9,524 nucleotides of DNA from an uncultured Mucilaginibacter sp. (GCA_946479225.1 CAMLFI010000072.1:1-9524), one strand, 5' to 3'. Shown: positions 1 through 6,326, counted from the first letter of the stretch. Numbers and translations are program-made. The notes: generated by a model not told the origin, from the letters alone.

Positions 1-1171
1 GTACTACTTTAGCAATATCAGTACAATAAGTACTTGAACGTGCATCTTTAAAGTTAGTAGTAAAACCTATCTGGTTATTAATAACCAAATGTATGGTACC
101 ACCTGTGCGGTAACCATCCAACTTCTCCATTTGCAACACCTCGTAAACAATACCCTGGCCTGCAACTGAAGCATCACCATGTATTATTATCGGTGCAATC
201 TGGGTATGGTCGCCACCGTATTTAAAGTCTATTTTTGAGCGGGTAAGGCCCTCAACAACCGGAGCAACTGCCTCCAGGTGCGAAGGGTTAGGACAAAGAC
301 TAAGGTGCACTTTGTTTCCGTTCTCGGCATCAACGTCGGTGGAGTATCCCAGGTGATATTTAACGTCACCGCCGAAGGGAGAATCCATATCATAGTTCTT
401 TCCTTCAAACTCAGAGAATATCTCTTTGTAGCTCTTCTTCATGATATTGGCCAGCACGTTCAAACGCCCGCGGTGAGCCATACCAATTATAAATTCTTTA
501 ATGCCAATAGTCGCACCTTTTTGAATAACTGAATCCATTGCAGGAATCAGCGCTTCGGCACCCTCAAGCGAAAAGCGTTTCTGACCTAAGAATTTGGTAC
601 CTAAAAAGTTTTCGAAGATCACAGCCTCGCTTACTTTTTTTAGCATCAGCTTTTTATCTTCTTTAGAAAACGACGGCTTATTGCGCGTGCTTTCCATGCG
701 GTCTTCAAACCACTTAACTTTTATAGGGTTACGTATGTATTTATATTCAACACCTATTGTACCACAATAGGTTTCTTCAACCATCTGTATAATATCACGC
801 AGCTTGGCAGGGCCAATTTTAACTTCGTGACCGGCGTTAAATACCGTATCCAGATCAGCTTCGCTTAAACCAAAAGTATCAAGCTCCTTACCCGGAAAGT
901 AATGACGACGCTCGCGCACAGGGTTTGTTTTTGCAAACAGGTGCCCGCGGCCGCGATAGCCGTCGATAAGGTTGAGTACGTTAATTTCTTTTAAAAAATG
1001 CTGAGGTGTTTCTGCACTGATCGCGGGGGCTTCAGAGCTTCTCCCGAAATCGAATCCTTCAAAAAATTTCTGCCACCCAAAATCAACTGATTCAGGGTCT
1101 TGCTTGTAACTTTCGTATAAAGAATCTATAAATGCTGCGTTTCCTTGATTAATATAATTGAGGCTATTCAT
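1..1171 (-). CDS. sucA: 2-oxoglutarate dehydrogenase E1 component, N-terminal part (cut by left edge)
   Basis: E1 subunit of the 2-oxoglutarate dehydrogenase complex. It uses thiamine diphosphate to decarboxylate 2-oxoglutarate and passes the succinyl group to the E2 lipoyl domain in the cytoplasmic TCA cycle. I translated 390 codons from ATG at 1171 to the left edge, with no stop. The start MNSLNYINQGNAAFIDSLYE, followed by PESVDFGWQKFFEGFDFG, is the typical E2-binding N-terminus of this family. Active-site motifs occur in order: GMAHRGR (His233), NPSHLEAV (His298), HGDAS (Asp333) and NNQIGFTT (Asn365/Asn366), the last two being the ThDP/Mg region. Family members are usually about 900 residues, so over half lies outside the window. 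The upstream frame is closed by a stop with no other ATG, so the start is secure. sucB, its usual partner, would lie off the left edge. A -7-like box sits 25 bases upstream of the start. Confidence 0.96.
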   Translation of the reverse strand, partial: MNSLNYINQGNAAFIDSLYESYKQDPESVDFGWQKFFEGFDFGRSSEAPAISAETPQHFLKEINVLNLIDGYRGRGHLFAKTNPVRERRHYFPGKELDTFGLSEADLDTVFNAGHEVKIGPAKLRDIIQMVEETYCGTIGVEYKYIRNPIKVKWFEDRMESTRNKPSFSKEDKKLMLKKVSEAVIFENFLGTKFLGQKRFSLEGAEALIPAMDSVIQKGATIGIKEFIIGMAHRGRLNVLANIMKKSYKEIFSEFEGKNYDMDSPFGGDVKYHLGYSTDVDAENGNKVHLSLCPNPSHLEAVAPVVEGLTRSKIDFKYGGDHTQIAPIIIHGDASVAGQGIVYEVLQMEKLDGYRTGGTIHLVINNQIGFTTNFKDARSSTYCTDIAKVV

Positions 1172-1195
1172 GGTCGACCATTCTAAACAATGTTA

Positions 1196-1203
1196 CAAAA
1201 GTA
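1196..1203 (-). promoter_or_regulatory. Putative -7 box (TACTTTTG) for sucA
   Basis: On the minus strand TACTTTTG matches the Bacteroidota -7 consensus TAnnTTTG exactly. It would put the transcript start about 20 bases before the sucA ATG. No TTG lies at the expected 17-23 base spacing (the nearest, at 1215-1217, is only 11 bases away), so only half of the promoter is supported. Confidence 0.45.
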
Positions 1204-1326
1204 ATCATAACGTGCAATAAACCTTAAATTAAATTGTAAATGATTTAATACGTTTCTATTGCGAAAACAAGGTTCTTGCTGCTTTTTAATAGAGATTTTA
1301 AATTCAATATACCCTTTGCGTAATTT

Positions 1327-1428
1327 TTAATGCAGAATTTTAACGAGGAAGGCACGCAGGTGAGATATGCCTTCAAAAAGAACGGCCAGCAGACCAATAA
1401 TTATTGTAAATTCTTCAAAGGAGTTCAT
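1327..1428 (-). CDS. Possible small single-pass membrane protein (33 aa), unrecognised
   Basis: A short minus-strand ORF in the gap between the cryptochrome and sucA, in the same orientation as both. It runs from ATG at 1428 to TAA at 1327-1329. The peptide starts MNSFEEFT, has a hydrophobic core IIIGLLAVLF at about residues 9-18, and ends in a basic, amphipathic tail with ISHLRAF and KILH. This acidic start, short hydrophobic helix and basic end resemble many small bacterial membrane proteins, but I do not recognise the family. An exact -7 box match (1433-1440) lies 4 bases upstream of the ATG, which would imply a leaderless or nearly leaderless message. There is no Shine-Dalgarno sequence. 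In AT-rich intergenic DNA an ORF this short can arise by chance, so confidence is low. Confidence 0.35.
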   Translation of the reverse strand: MNSFEEFTIIIGLLAVLFEGISHLRAFLVKILH

Positions 1429-1432
1429 ATAT

Positions 1433-1440
1433 CAAATATA
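1433..1440 (-). promoter_or_regulatory. Putative -7 box (TATATTTG) upstream of the 33-aa ORF
   Basis: TATATTTG on the minus strand fits TAnnTTTG exactly. Transcription would start close to the ATG at 1428, or could run on into sucA as a second promoter. No TTG occurs at a good -33 spacing; the nearest, at 1455-1457, is 14 bases away. Confidence 0.3.
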
Positions 1441-1444
1441 CATA

Positions 1445-1472
1445 AACCAATAGGCAAATTTGTTTATTGGTT
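1445..1472 (-). terminator. Hairpin after the cryptochrome gene, possible weak terminator
   Basis: Perfect 8-base arms AACCAATA (1445-1452) and TATTGGTT (1465-1472) flank the palindrome CAAATTTG (1455-1462). The hairpin begins 7 bases past the cryptochrome stop codon. The stem is AT-rich and only a mixed, T-rich tract follows it on the minus strand, so termination would be weak. It may instead stabilise the 3' end of the message. Confidence 0.4.
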
Positions 1473-1479
1473 GTAATTT

Positions 1480-2766
1480 TCAGACAGCCTGCGCCAACGA
1501 AGATTGGCCGGCAGCGGGAGCCTCGGGAAGCCACCTGGTTATAAAGTCACCATTAGTATTTAACTCTTCAGGGTTTTTACCGCTATTAAAGTATTTATCA
1601 TCGCGTGCATTCCGGCCAATACCTGCTACATATGCCCAATTGCCCCAATTACTTGCGGGTGAATAGTCTATAAGTTTTTCCTCAAAATAAGCAGCACCAC
1701 GACGCCAGTCAACTTCCAGTTCATTTACCAAATAAGCTGCTACCATTTGCCTGCTAAAATTGCTGATGTAGCCGGTTGCATTCAATTTATGCATGCTGGC
1801 ATCAACAAACGGAACGCCGGTATTGCCAGACTTCCATTTTTCAAAAAGCTCATTGGTAAACGCGTCATTTTCTATAGAAATGTCGCCTGCGTTGAAATAT
1901 TTGGTACCGTGCTTTTTAAACATGAATCTGAAATAATCGCGCCAAAGCAGTTCCAATTCAAGTGCATCGCTGTTATGGCGTTTGGCCGCCCAATATACTT
2001 GCCGCATAGATAAACACCCCAGTGAAAGCCAGGGCGAAAGCTTAGAAGCATTACGAGGGCTTTTACCTGAGTTGGGCTGCGCAAGCTCAGAAAAATATTG
2101 CTCAAGCCTAAGCAGCCCGCTGGTCTCGCCGCCTGTAAACCTGGTGCGCGACCGTACATCATCCAAAGGCTCTTTCAATCCCAATTGTGTAAGAGTTGGC
2201 AATTCGCCGGCATCGCTAATAGCCGGAGCATTAATTACATCAGGAGTATCTAATACCGGGCGTACCGCGCTCTCGCGCTCAGTTTTCTTTCTGAAAATGG
2301 CAAAACTATCCGGAATATCTTTTATGGGGAATGGAAGATCCTCTTTATGATACAACGTATGTCCAATAAAATGTTTTAAGTTGAGTTTAATCTTCCACAA
2401 AGCGGTTTCAACCCGTTCAGAAATATCGGTTTCCTCATGCGCTACCTCGCGGTGATGATAAACCTCGTTAACACCGTACTCCAAAGCTAACTGCGGCAAA
2501 ACTTCGGCAGGGTTGCCTATACGTATAATTAATTCACTGTTTAGCTGCTGTAGATTTTTGCGAAGATCAGCTACAGATTCCAGCAGAAAACGAGCCCTTA
2601 TGCTGCCTGTCTTGGATGAACCCGACGCGTTCTTTTGAAAATAATAAGGATCAAAACAATATACCGGCAGTACCTTATCGGCTTTACGCACCGCCTCTAA
2701 CAATATCTCGTTATCGTGGATACGTAAATCATTCCTGAACCAGACCAAAATTGTTTTTTCACTCAT
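1480..2766 (-). CDS. DASH-type cryptochrome / deoxyribodipyrimidine photolyase
   Basis: A 428-residue flavoprotein of the cryptochrome/photolyase family. DASH members bind FAD and a folate antenna and repair cyclobutane pyrimidine dimers, mainly in single-stranded DNA; some also have a light-signalling role. The N-terminal antenna domain opens with TILVWFRNDLRIHDN. A DASH-like linker, LYHKEDLPFPIKDIPDSF, spans about 138-155. The FAD domain shows TGGETSGL (211-218, FAD phosphate), SKLSPWLSLG (241-250), LLWRDYFRF (273-281), TGVPFVDASM (316-325) and SNWGNWAYVAG (372-382). The three electron-transfer tryptophans are present as W311, W354 and W377, and the Asn facing flavin N5 is N373 (aligned with E. 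coli PhrB from memory), so it should be photoactive. There is no long C-terminal extension. The length is at the short end for DASH proteins, which are usually 430-500 residues. The gene is divergent from the HAD gene, and I found no clear promoter of its own. Confidence 0.93.
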   Translation of the reverse strand: MSEKTILVWFRNDLRIHDNEILLEAVRKADKVLPVYCFDPYYFQKNASGSSKTGSIRARFLLESVADLRKNLQQLNSELIIRIGNPAEVLPQLALEYGVNEVYHHREVAHEETDISERVETALWKIKLNLKHFIGHTLYHKEDLPFPIKDIPDSFAIFRKKTERESAVRPVLDTPDVINAPAISDAGELPTLTQLGLKEPLDDVRSRTRFTGGETSGLLRLEQYFSELAQPNSGKSPRNASKLSPWLSLGCLSMRQVYWAAKRHNSDALELELLWRDYFRFMFKKHGTKYFNAGDISIENDAFTNELFEKWKSGNTGVPFVDASMHKLNATGYISNFSRQMVAAYLVNELEVDWRRGAAYFEEKLIDYSPASNWGNWAYVAGIGRNARDDKYFNSGKNPEELNTNGDFITRWLPEAPAAGQSSLAQAV

Positions 2767-2885
2767 ATCAACAAACGCGGGCGCTACGTGAATTTTAGAT
2801 CAACAAATTTGCAATTTATTTAGATTAATTATTGTTTTATAACCATTATTTGACATCGTGGTAACATTTTGGCGAGCTATTTTAA

Positions 2886-2893
2886 TATTTTTG
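2886..2893 (+). promoter_or_regulatory. Putative -7 box (TATTTTTG) for the HAD gene
   Basis: TATTTTTG fits TAnnTTTG and would give a 5' untranslated region of about 30 bases before the TTG start at 2929. The only nearby TTG (2869-2871) is 14 bases away, short of the usual -33 spacing. It lies in the 162-base divergent gap shared with the cryptochrome gene. Confidence 0.35.
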
Positions 2894-2912
2894 GCGATGT
2901 TTAACAGGTATC

Positions 2913-2919
2913 AGAGGGG
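2913..2919 (+). promoter_or_regulatory. Purine-rich ribosome binding site supporting a TTG start
   Basis: The run AGAGGGG ends 9 bases before the TTG at 2929. It is a purine-rich, Shine-Dalgarno-like sequence, rare among the genes in this window. It helps fix the start: no ATG or GTG occurs in frame between the upstream stop (2902-2904) and the DxDGT motif. Confidence 0.5.
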
Positions 2920-2928
2920 AAAATCATT

Positions 2929-3588
2929 TTGAAAAATTTTGCAGTTATTTTTGATATGGACGGCACTATGGTAGACAATACGCCATATCACTATCGCACC
3001 TGGAAGGTTTTGTTTGAAAAGTATGGCCTGGGCGATCTGTCATCGCAAACTTATTATTCCGAATTTAGCGGCGTACCCGTTTTTGATACTGTACAAAGGA
3101 TTTTTGGCAATAGCCGCGACAACACGGAACTGCAACAACTTGTAAAGGAGAAAGAAACTGTTTACCAAGATCTTTATACACAACATGCCGCACCGGTTAA
3201 AGGATTGGTCGAACTTTTAATCGAACTAAAACAGGCCGGGGTCAAATTGGCGATAGCTTCATCTGCTTCGATACACGATATAAACTTCGTGTTAGATCGC
3301 ATCCATGTAAGAGATTATTTTGATGTGATTGTTGATGGCAGCCAGGTAACCAAAGGAAAACCCAGCCCTGAAATATTTTTAAAAACGGCTGAACACCTAC
3401 AAACGCTACCACAGAATTGCGCTGTTATAGAAGATTCAATAGCAGGCATAAAGGCTGGGAACGCTGCCTGTATGAAAGTTATTGGCATTGCAACCGGTAA
3501 TACTGCCGAGAAGTTGCAGCCATCCTCACGGGTGATAAATGATTTTACCGAACTAGACGTAAAAAATCTGTCTGATCTATTCAATTAA
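2929..3588 (+). CDS. HAD-superfamily phosphatase, beta-phosphoglucomutase-like
   Basis: A 219-residue cytoplasmic HAD hydrolase of the beta-phosphoglucomutase/sugar-phosphatase type. All four HAD motifs are visible. Motif I is FDMDGTM (nucleophile Asp9, acid/base Asp11), motif II is ASSAS (Ser111), motif III is KGKPSPEIF (Lys144), and motif IV is IEDSIAGIKAG (Glu168, Asp169). Between motifs I and II is a helical cap containing PYHYRTW, with His21 at the position of the beta-PGM cap-hinge His20. The beta-PGM phosphate-clamp Arg49 aligns with Val51 in SGVPVFDT (aligned from memory), which argues for a phosphatase rather than a true mutase. The substrate cannot be read from sequence. The gene starts with TTG after a good ribosome binding site. 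It lies 47 bases upstream of the Dabb gene with no terminator between, so co-transcription is likely. Confidence 0.88.
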   Translation: MKNFAVIFDMDGTMVDNTPYHYRTWKVLFEKYGLGDLSSQTYYSEFSGVPVFDTVQRIFGNSRDNTELQQLVKEKETVYQDLYTQHAAPVKGLVELLIELKQAGVKLAIASSASIHDINFVLDRIHVRDYFDVIVDGSQVTKGKPSPEIFLKTAEHLQTLPQNCAVIEDSIAGIKAGNAACMKVIGIATGNTAEKLQPSSRVINDFTELDVKNLSDLFN

Positions 3589-3635
3589 TTTAACCTGCTT
3601 TTATATAATTTAGCGCACTTACCAAAAACAACAAT

Positions 3636-3947
3636 ATGTTTATTAAAGATACTTTTGTACATACCGTATATTTCTGGTTAAAAAACCCCGCTGACATTGA
3701 CACCTTTGTTGAAGGCGTTAAAGGCCTTGCCAAAATAAGCCACCTGCGCGATGTACATGTTGGCGCTCCTGTGCCAAGCGACAAACCAATTGTGGAGAGC
3801 TCATATCACGTTTCATTACTTACCTTGTTTAACAGCAAAGAGGATCATGATGCTTACCAGATAGACCCTATCCATGAAAGTTTTTTGGCCAATTATGTTA
3901 AACAATACGTTGAGCGCGTAATGGTGACTGACAATGTAGATGCGTAG
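3636..3947 (+). CDS. Dabb-domain (stress-responsive A/B barrel) protein
   Basis: A 103-residue protein consisting of one Dabb domain, a dimeric alpha/beta barrel of the ferredoxin-like type. Visible features are the first strand VHTVYFWLK (about 8-16), a helix containing IDTFVEGVKGL, and the signature YHVSLLTLFNSKEDHDAYQ (57-75) followed by DPIHESFL. The fold occurs in plant stress proteins and in bacterial enzymes that cyclise or cleave small aromatic molecules, but most bacterial single-domain members have no assigned reaction. There is no signal peptide, so it is probably cytoplasmic. It follows the HAD gene closely on the same strand. A TAATTTAG sequence (3606-3613), one mismatch from the -7 consensus, could give it a separate promoter. 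It ends 12 bases from the convergent FAD oxidoreductase gene. Confidence 0.85.
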   Translation: MFIKDTFVHTVYFWLKNPADIDTFVEGVKGLAKISHLRDVHVGAPVPSDKPIVESSYHVSLLTLFNSKEDHDAYQIDPIHESFLANYVKQYVERVMVTDNVDA

Positions 3948-3959
3948 TTGGGCGACTAC
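3944..3959. terminator. Tiny hairpin between convergent stop codons, doubtful terminator
   Basis: Arms GTAGT (3944-3948) and ACTAC (3955-3959) enclose a 6-base loop and overlap the Dabb stop codon, touching the end of the convergent gene. The stem is only 5 base pairs with no T-tract, so it would be a weak terminator at best. It is the only structure in this 12-base gap. Confidence 0.2.
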
Positions 3960-5309
3960 TTAATTCAGCGTCTTCCCATTAATATCAACAGCCCTTGCAA
4001 AAGGGTTTAGGTATTTGTTCGCCAGTACAGCAAACTCACGGCGGGTAACGGGCTTGTTGAGATCAAAATCTGATTTGAATTTGTATTCCGTTTTCCACGC
4101 CTTTTGCATGGTTATTTTAAAGTCGTTCGGATCTGTCAAAGTTATTTCGCTTATCAGTGAAAGCAAATTACCTACGGTAAATTTTTCACCGGGTTGCTCC
4201 CTGTTTATCCATAAAAATACACGGGAATAAATTTCTGTTAAGACGGGTTTAATCTCGGCCGTTGTTACAGACGAGTCGGGCATGAAACCAAATTCTAATG
4301 CCGCATTTTCCGCAGTTGTGTTTACCTGGCTGCCTTTCAATAATCCGGTTGCAGCAATTTGTTGCATTGAACGGTAGTAAGGATCGCCGCGCTCCACATC
4401 AGTAAAATATAATAACGATCCTTTAAAATCTAATAGCTCAATCTGAATAACCCGGACATCTAATTTTTTGGTAGTGGTTTTAAAAAAAGCGCAAAAAGCG
4501 GCTGTTGCTCCTACCGCCTGCCCAAGCGCTATTTTAGCCGTTAAACTATACGCCCCTTTTGGAAACAGGGTTTTGTTAAGTGTAAGTAAATTGTCGGCAT
4601 CTTTTACCGCAACCGCAGTTAGCGGGATATAGTAAACAGGCCCATGAGGGTAATTAGTAGCACCCTCCAGAGCATTAACCTCATAAGTTCCCGAGGCTAT
4701 AGAAGTACGATAAAGTGTTGAAGCCCCTTTGTCCAACCATGTCTTAATATCGGGGGGCAAAGTGGCGCCTGCTTTGGTTATCATTTCGCCATCTTCGGTT
4801 CCATCAATCAAAACCTTTGCTTTAATAGTTACCTTCTCGCCTTTTATTACTACTTCCAATTTCCAGCCTGTGCCATCTTTTTCGATTGATGTGTAGGCCA
4901 CATTGATCTTTGAAGTAAGCATTTTTACCGAATCAGCCATCGTTTTAAGAGCAGCGCCTGCGGCATAAGGCTCAAACTTTAAAGCTTTTGACAAGGTATC
5001 GTAACCCGGCGTTTTTTTATAATACTCGCGCAGTTCTTTGTCCACCTCTTCCCATATACCTGATGGCGCGTAGGTTGGTTCATTAAGCGTTATCATTTTT
5101 TGCAATGACAGCTCCTCTAACCATGGCCCATTTAATAGTAGTAAAGTTTTCACCTTGCTTCGTCCGCTTTGAATGGCAGCAGCAATAGCACTTGTACCAT
5201 TACCAATTACAACCACATCGGTTTTAATGGTTTCGGCGTAAGTAAAGCAGCAGCTAAAAAGCAGGATGAATACAAGTAGTTTTTTTACCATTGGCTGAGA
5301 TAAGAGCAT
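3960..5309 (-). CDS. Exported FAD-dependent oxidoreductase with SLH-like C-terminal region
   Basis: A 449-codon ORF. The better start is probably Met7 (5291), because MVKKLLVFILLFSCCFTYA then forms a clean signal peptide with a likely cut before ETIKTD. The mature N-terminus has the dinucleotide-binding strand TDVVVIGNGTSAIAAA (about 30-45); the usual third Gly of GxGxxG is Ala41. VLIDGTEDGEMITKAGA (167-183) and DNLLTLNKT with AKIALGQAVGATAA (239-271) match the later FAD-contact motifs of the FAD_oxidored family (PF12831-like). Residues about 303-360, with YYRSMQQIAATGLLKG and FGFMPDSSVTTAEI, and the final VTRREFAVLANKYL resemble SLH repeats. The protein is shorter than many family members (often 500-600 aa), mainly in the substrate region. 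Substrate is unknown; it should act in the periplasm or at the cell surface. It is divergent from the DinB-like gene. Confidence 0.75.
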   Translation of the reverse strand: MLLSQPMVKKLLVFILLFSCCFTYAETIKTDVVVIGNGTSAIAAAIQSGRSKVKTLLLLNGPWLEELSLQKMITLNEPTYAPSGIWEEVDKELREYYKKTPGYDTLSKALKFEPYAAGAALKTMADSVKMLTSKINVAYTSIEKDGTGWKLEVVIKGEKVTIKAKVLIDGTEDGEMITKAGATLPPDIKTWLDKGASTLYRTSIASGTYEVNALEGATNYPHGPVYYIPLTAVAVKDADNLLTLNKTLFPKGAYSLTAKIALGQAVGATAAFCAFFKTTTKKLDVRVIQIELLDFKGSLLYFTDVERGDPYYRSMQQIAATGLLKGSQVNTTAENAALEFGFMPDSSVTTAEIKPVLTEIYSRVFLWINREQPGEKFTVGNLLSLISEITLTDPNDFKITMQKAWKTEYKFKSDFDLNKPVTRREFAVLANKYLNPFARAVDINGKTLN

Positions 5310-5317
5310 TTACAAAA

Positions 5318-5330
5318 CGCTAATTTAGCG
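5318..5330. repeat. 13-base palindrome in a divergent promoter region
   Basis: CGCTAA-T-TTAGCG has perfect 6-base arms around a single central base. It lies in the 71-base gap between the divergent FAD oxidoreductase and DinB-like genes, 8 bases upstream of the annotated oxidoreductase ATG. Its position suits an operator for a dimeric regulator. The right half also contains TAATTTAG, one mismatch from a -7 box, so the symmetry could be incidental. Confidence 0.35.
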
Positions 5331-5380
5331 CAAAGCTTGTATAAAGCACTATTTTATTATACCTGATAACCCTTACCCAA

Positions 5381-5905
5381 ATGACAGACGAAAAACTAAA
5401 GTACCCAATCGGTAAATTCATAGTACCAGACGCCTATACTAACGAGAGCATCGCCCAATGGAAAAACGACATTAAAGAGCTACCCGCGTTGATAAGACAG
5501 GCCGTCGCCGGTTTATCTGATGAGCAACTGGAAACCCCTTACCGCCCTGATGGCTGGACCATAAGGCAGGTGGTACATCATATAGCCGATAGTCACACTA
5601 ATTCTATTATCCGTTTTAAATGGGCAATGACCGAGGATAACCCAACCATAAAAGCTTATCATGAAGACCTATGGGCAAAATTGGCCGATTATAAATTACC
5701 GATCGAGCCATCGTTAATAATGCTTGAAGGTATACATACCCGCCTTACCGCCTTATTTGAAAGTTTTACAGAAGATGATTGGAACCGTACTTTTATACAT
5801 CCACAAACCGGCGCAACTATATCTTTAAAAAGAAATCTTGCCCTATACTCCTGGCACGGAAGGCACCATTTGGCGCATATTGAACTTGCTAAGCAGAACT
5901 TTTAG
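5381..5905 (+). CDS. DinB/YfiT-like metal-dependent transferase (bacillithiol S-transferase-like)
   Basis: A 174-residue four-helix DinB-superfamily protein that closely resembles Bacillus YfiT/BstA. The start KYPIGKFIVPD, the segment YRPDGWTIRQVVHHIADSH (54-72), the block RFKWAMTEDNPTIKAYHED, and the end YSWHGRHHLAHI (156-167) are characteristic. The metal ligands expected from YfiT are His67, His159 and His163. YfiT-type proteins are described as metal-dependent hydrolases or as transferases that add bacillithiol to electrophiles. Bacillithiol synthesis genes occur in some Bacteroidota, but none is in this window, so the thiol partner is inferred. There is no signal peptide, so it should be cytoplasmic. 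The ATG at 5381 is well placed just before the conserved start. A weak TTG-N18-TATACCTG promoter candidate (5337-5365) lies upstream. The gene ends 7 bases from the convergent lipoprotein gene. Confidence 0.88.
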   Translation: MTDEKLKYPIGKFIVPDAYTNESIAQWKNDIKELPALIRQAVAGLSDEQLETPYRPDGWTIRQVVHHIADSHTNSIIRFKWAMTEDNPTIKAYHEDLWAKLADYKLPIEPSLIMLEGIHTRLTALFESFTEDDWNRTFIHPQTGATISLKRNLALYSWHGRHHLAHIELAKQNF

Positions 5906-5912
5906 ACGTTAA

Positions 5913-6326
5913 TTACTTGTTTTTCCACACCTGGAAATTACCTGATGTTGTCAGGTCAAATACCATATTATTATCGGTAGATGCATGATCCTTGCTTATA
6001 GTGATATTGCGGTAGGTGTATAGCTTTTCGCGGGTAGAACTTGCCGGCAGTTGAATGGCTATGATATAATTACCGGCTTCCTCAAACTTCGACATATAAT
6101 TAGTGTATCCCGGGTGTGTTTTAAAATATTCGGCCAGTGTGTTTTCATTACTGACTATTGCAGCGTCGGTTGATTTTAAAAGGGCAAAATTTGCATAGAT
6201 TTTATCGCTGCCAACATAAGCAGATGCAGCAATTGTTATGAGCAGTGGTTTGGAATGATCTATTCTGCATGCGAATGAAAATAAGCAGATCAATAAGAGT
6301 GATAAAATGGATGCTTTTTTTGTCAT
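5913..6326 (-). CDS. Small lipoprotein of unknown function
   Basis: A 137-residue protein I do not recognise. The N-terminus MTKKASILSLLLICLFSFAC is a lipoprotein signal peptide: two lysines, a hydrophobic stretch, and a lipobox SFAC with Cys20 as the lipidated residue. The -3 Ser is less common than Leu but tolerated in Bacteroidota. The mature part, about 117 residues, alternates short polar and hydrophobic stretches such as LLITIAASAYVG, GNYIIAIQLPAS and NITISKD. It ends NMVFDLTTSGNFQVWKNK, suggesting a small beta-sandwich. No catalytic motif is evident, and no acidic surface-export signal follows Cys20. It would be anchored in the outer membrane, or the inner membrane facing the periplasm. 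It converges with the DinB-like gene (7 bases) and is divergent from the Tat metallophosphoesterase (72 bases), so the two could share regulation. The intact frame, signal and start codon make it a credible gene. Confidence 0.75.
   Translation of the reverse strand: MTKKASILSLLLICLFSFACRIDHSKPLLITIAASAYVGSDKIYANFALLKSTDAAIVSNENTLAEYFKTHPGYTNYMSKFEEAGNYIIAIQLPASSTREKLYTYRNITISKDHASTDNNMVFDLTTSGNFQVWKNK

Noticed and set aside
1165..1209. A 14-codon minus-strand ORF overlapping the sucA start, considered as a leader peptide
   Set aside because: It overlaps the proposed -7 box, so it would not be transcribed from it, and it shows no regulatory codon run or attenuator hairpin.
1172..1326. Search for a tRNA, riboswitch or other structured RNA in the sucA upstream region
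   Set aside because: The stretch is AT-rich with no cloverleaf, no long GC stem and no recognised riboswitch core; only the -7-like box stands out.
1330..1475. Plus-strand ORF of about 47 codons opposite the small membrane ORF
   Set aside because: Its product is polar with no recognisable feature, it runs through the hairpin, and it lies antisense to the co-directional gene set.
1747..2350. Overlapping ORFs on both strands inside the cryptochrome gene
   Set aside because: They are antisense or out-of-frame shadows; the cryptochrome frame is complete and carries all family motifs.
3607..3617. An 11-base sequence AATTTAGCGCA repeated at 5322-5332
   Set aside because: Repeats of this length are expected by chance several times in a window of this size with AT-rich gaps; the two contexts share nothing further than a weak -7-like TAATTTAG.
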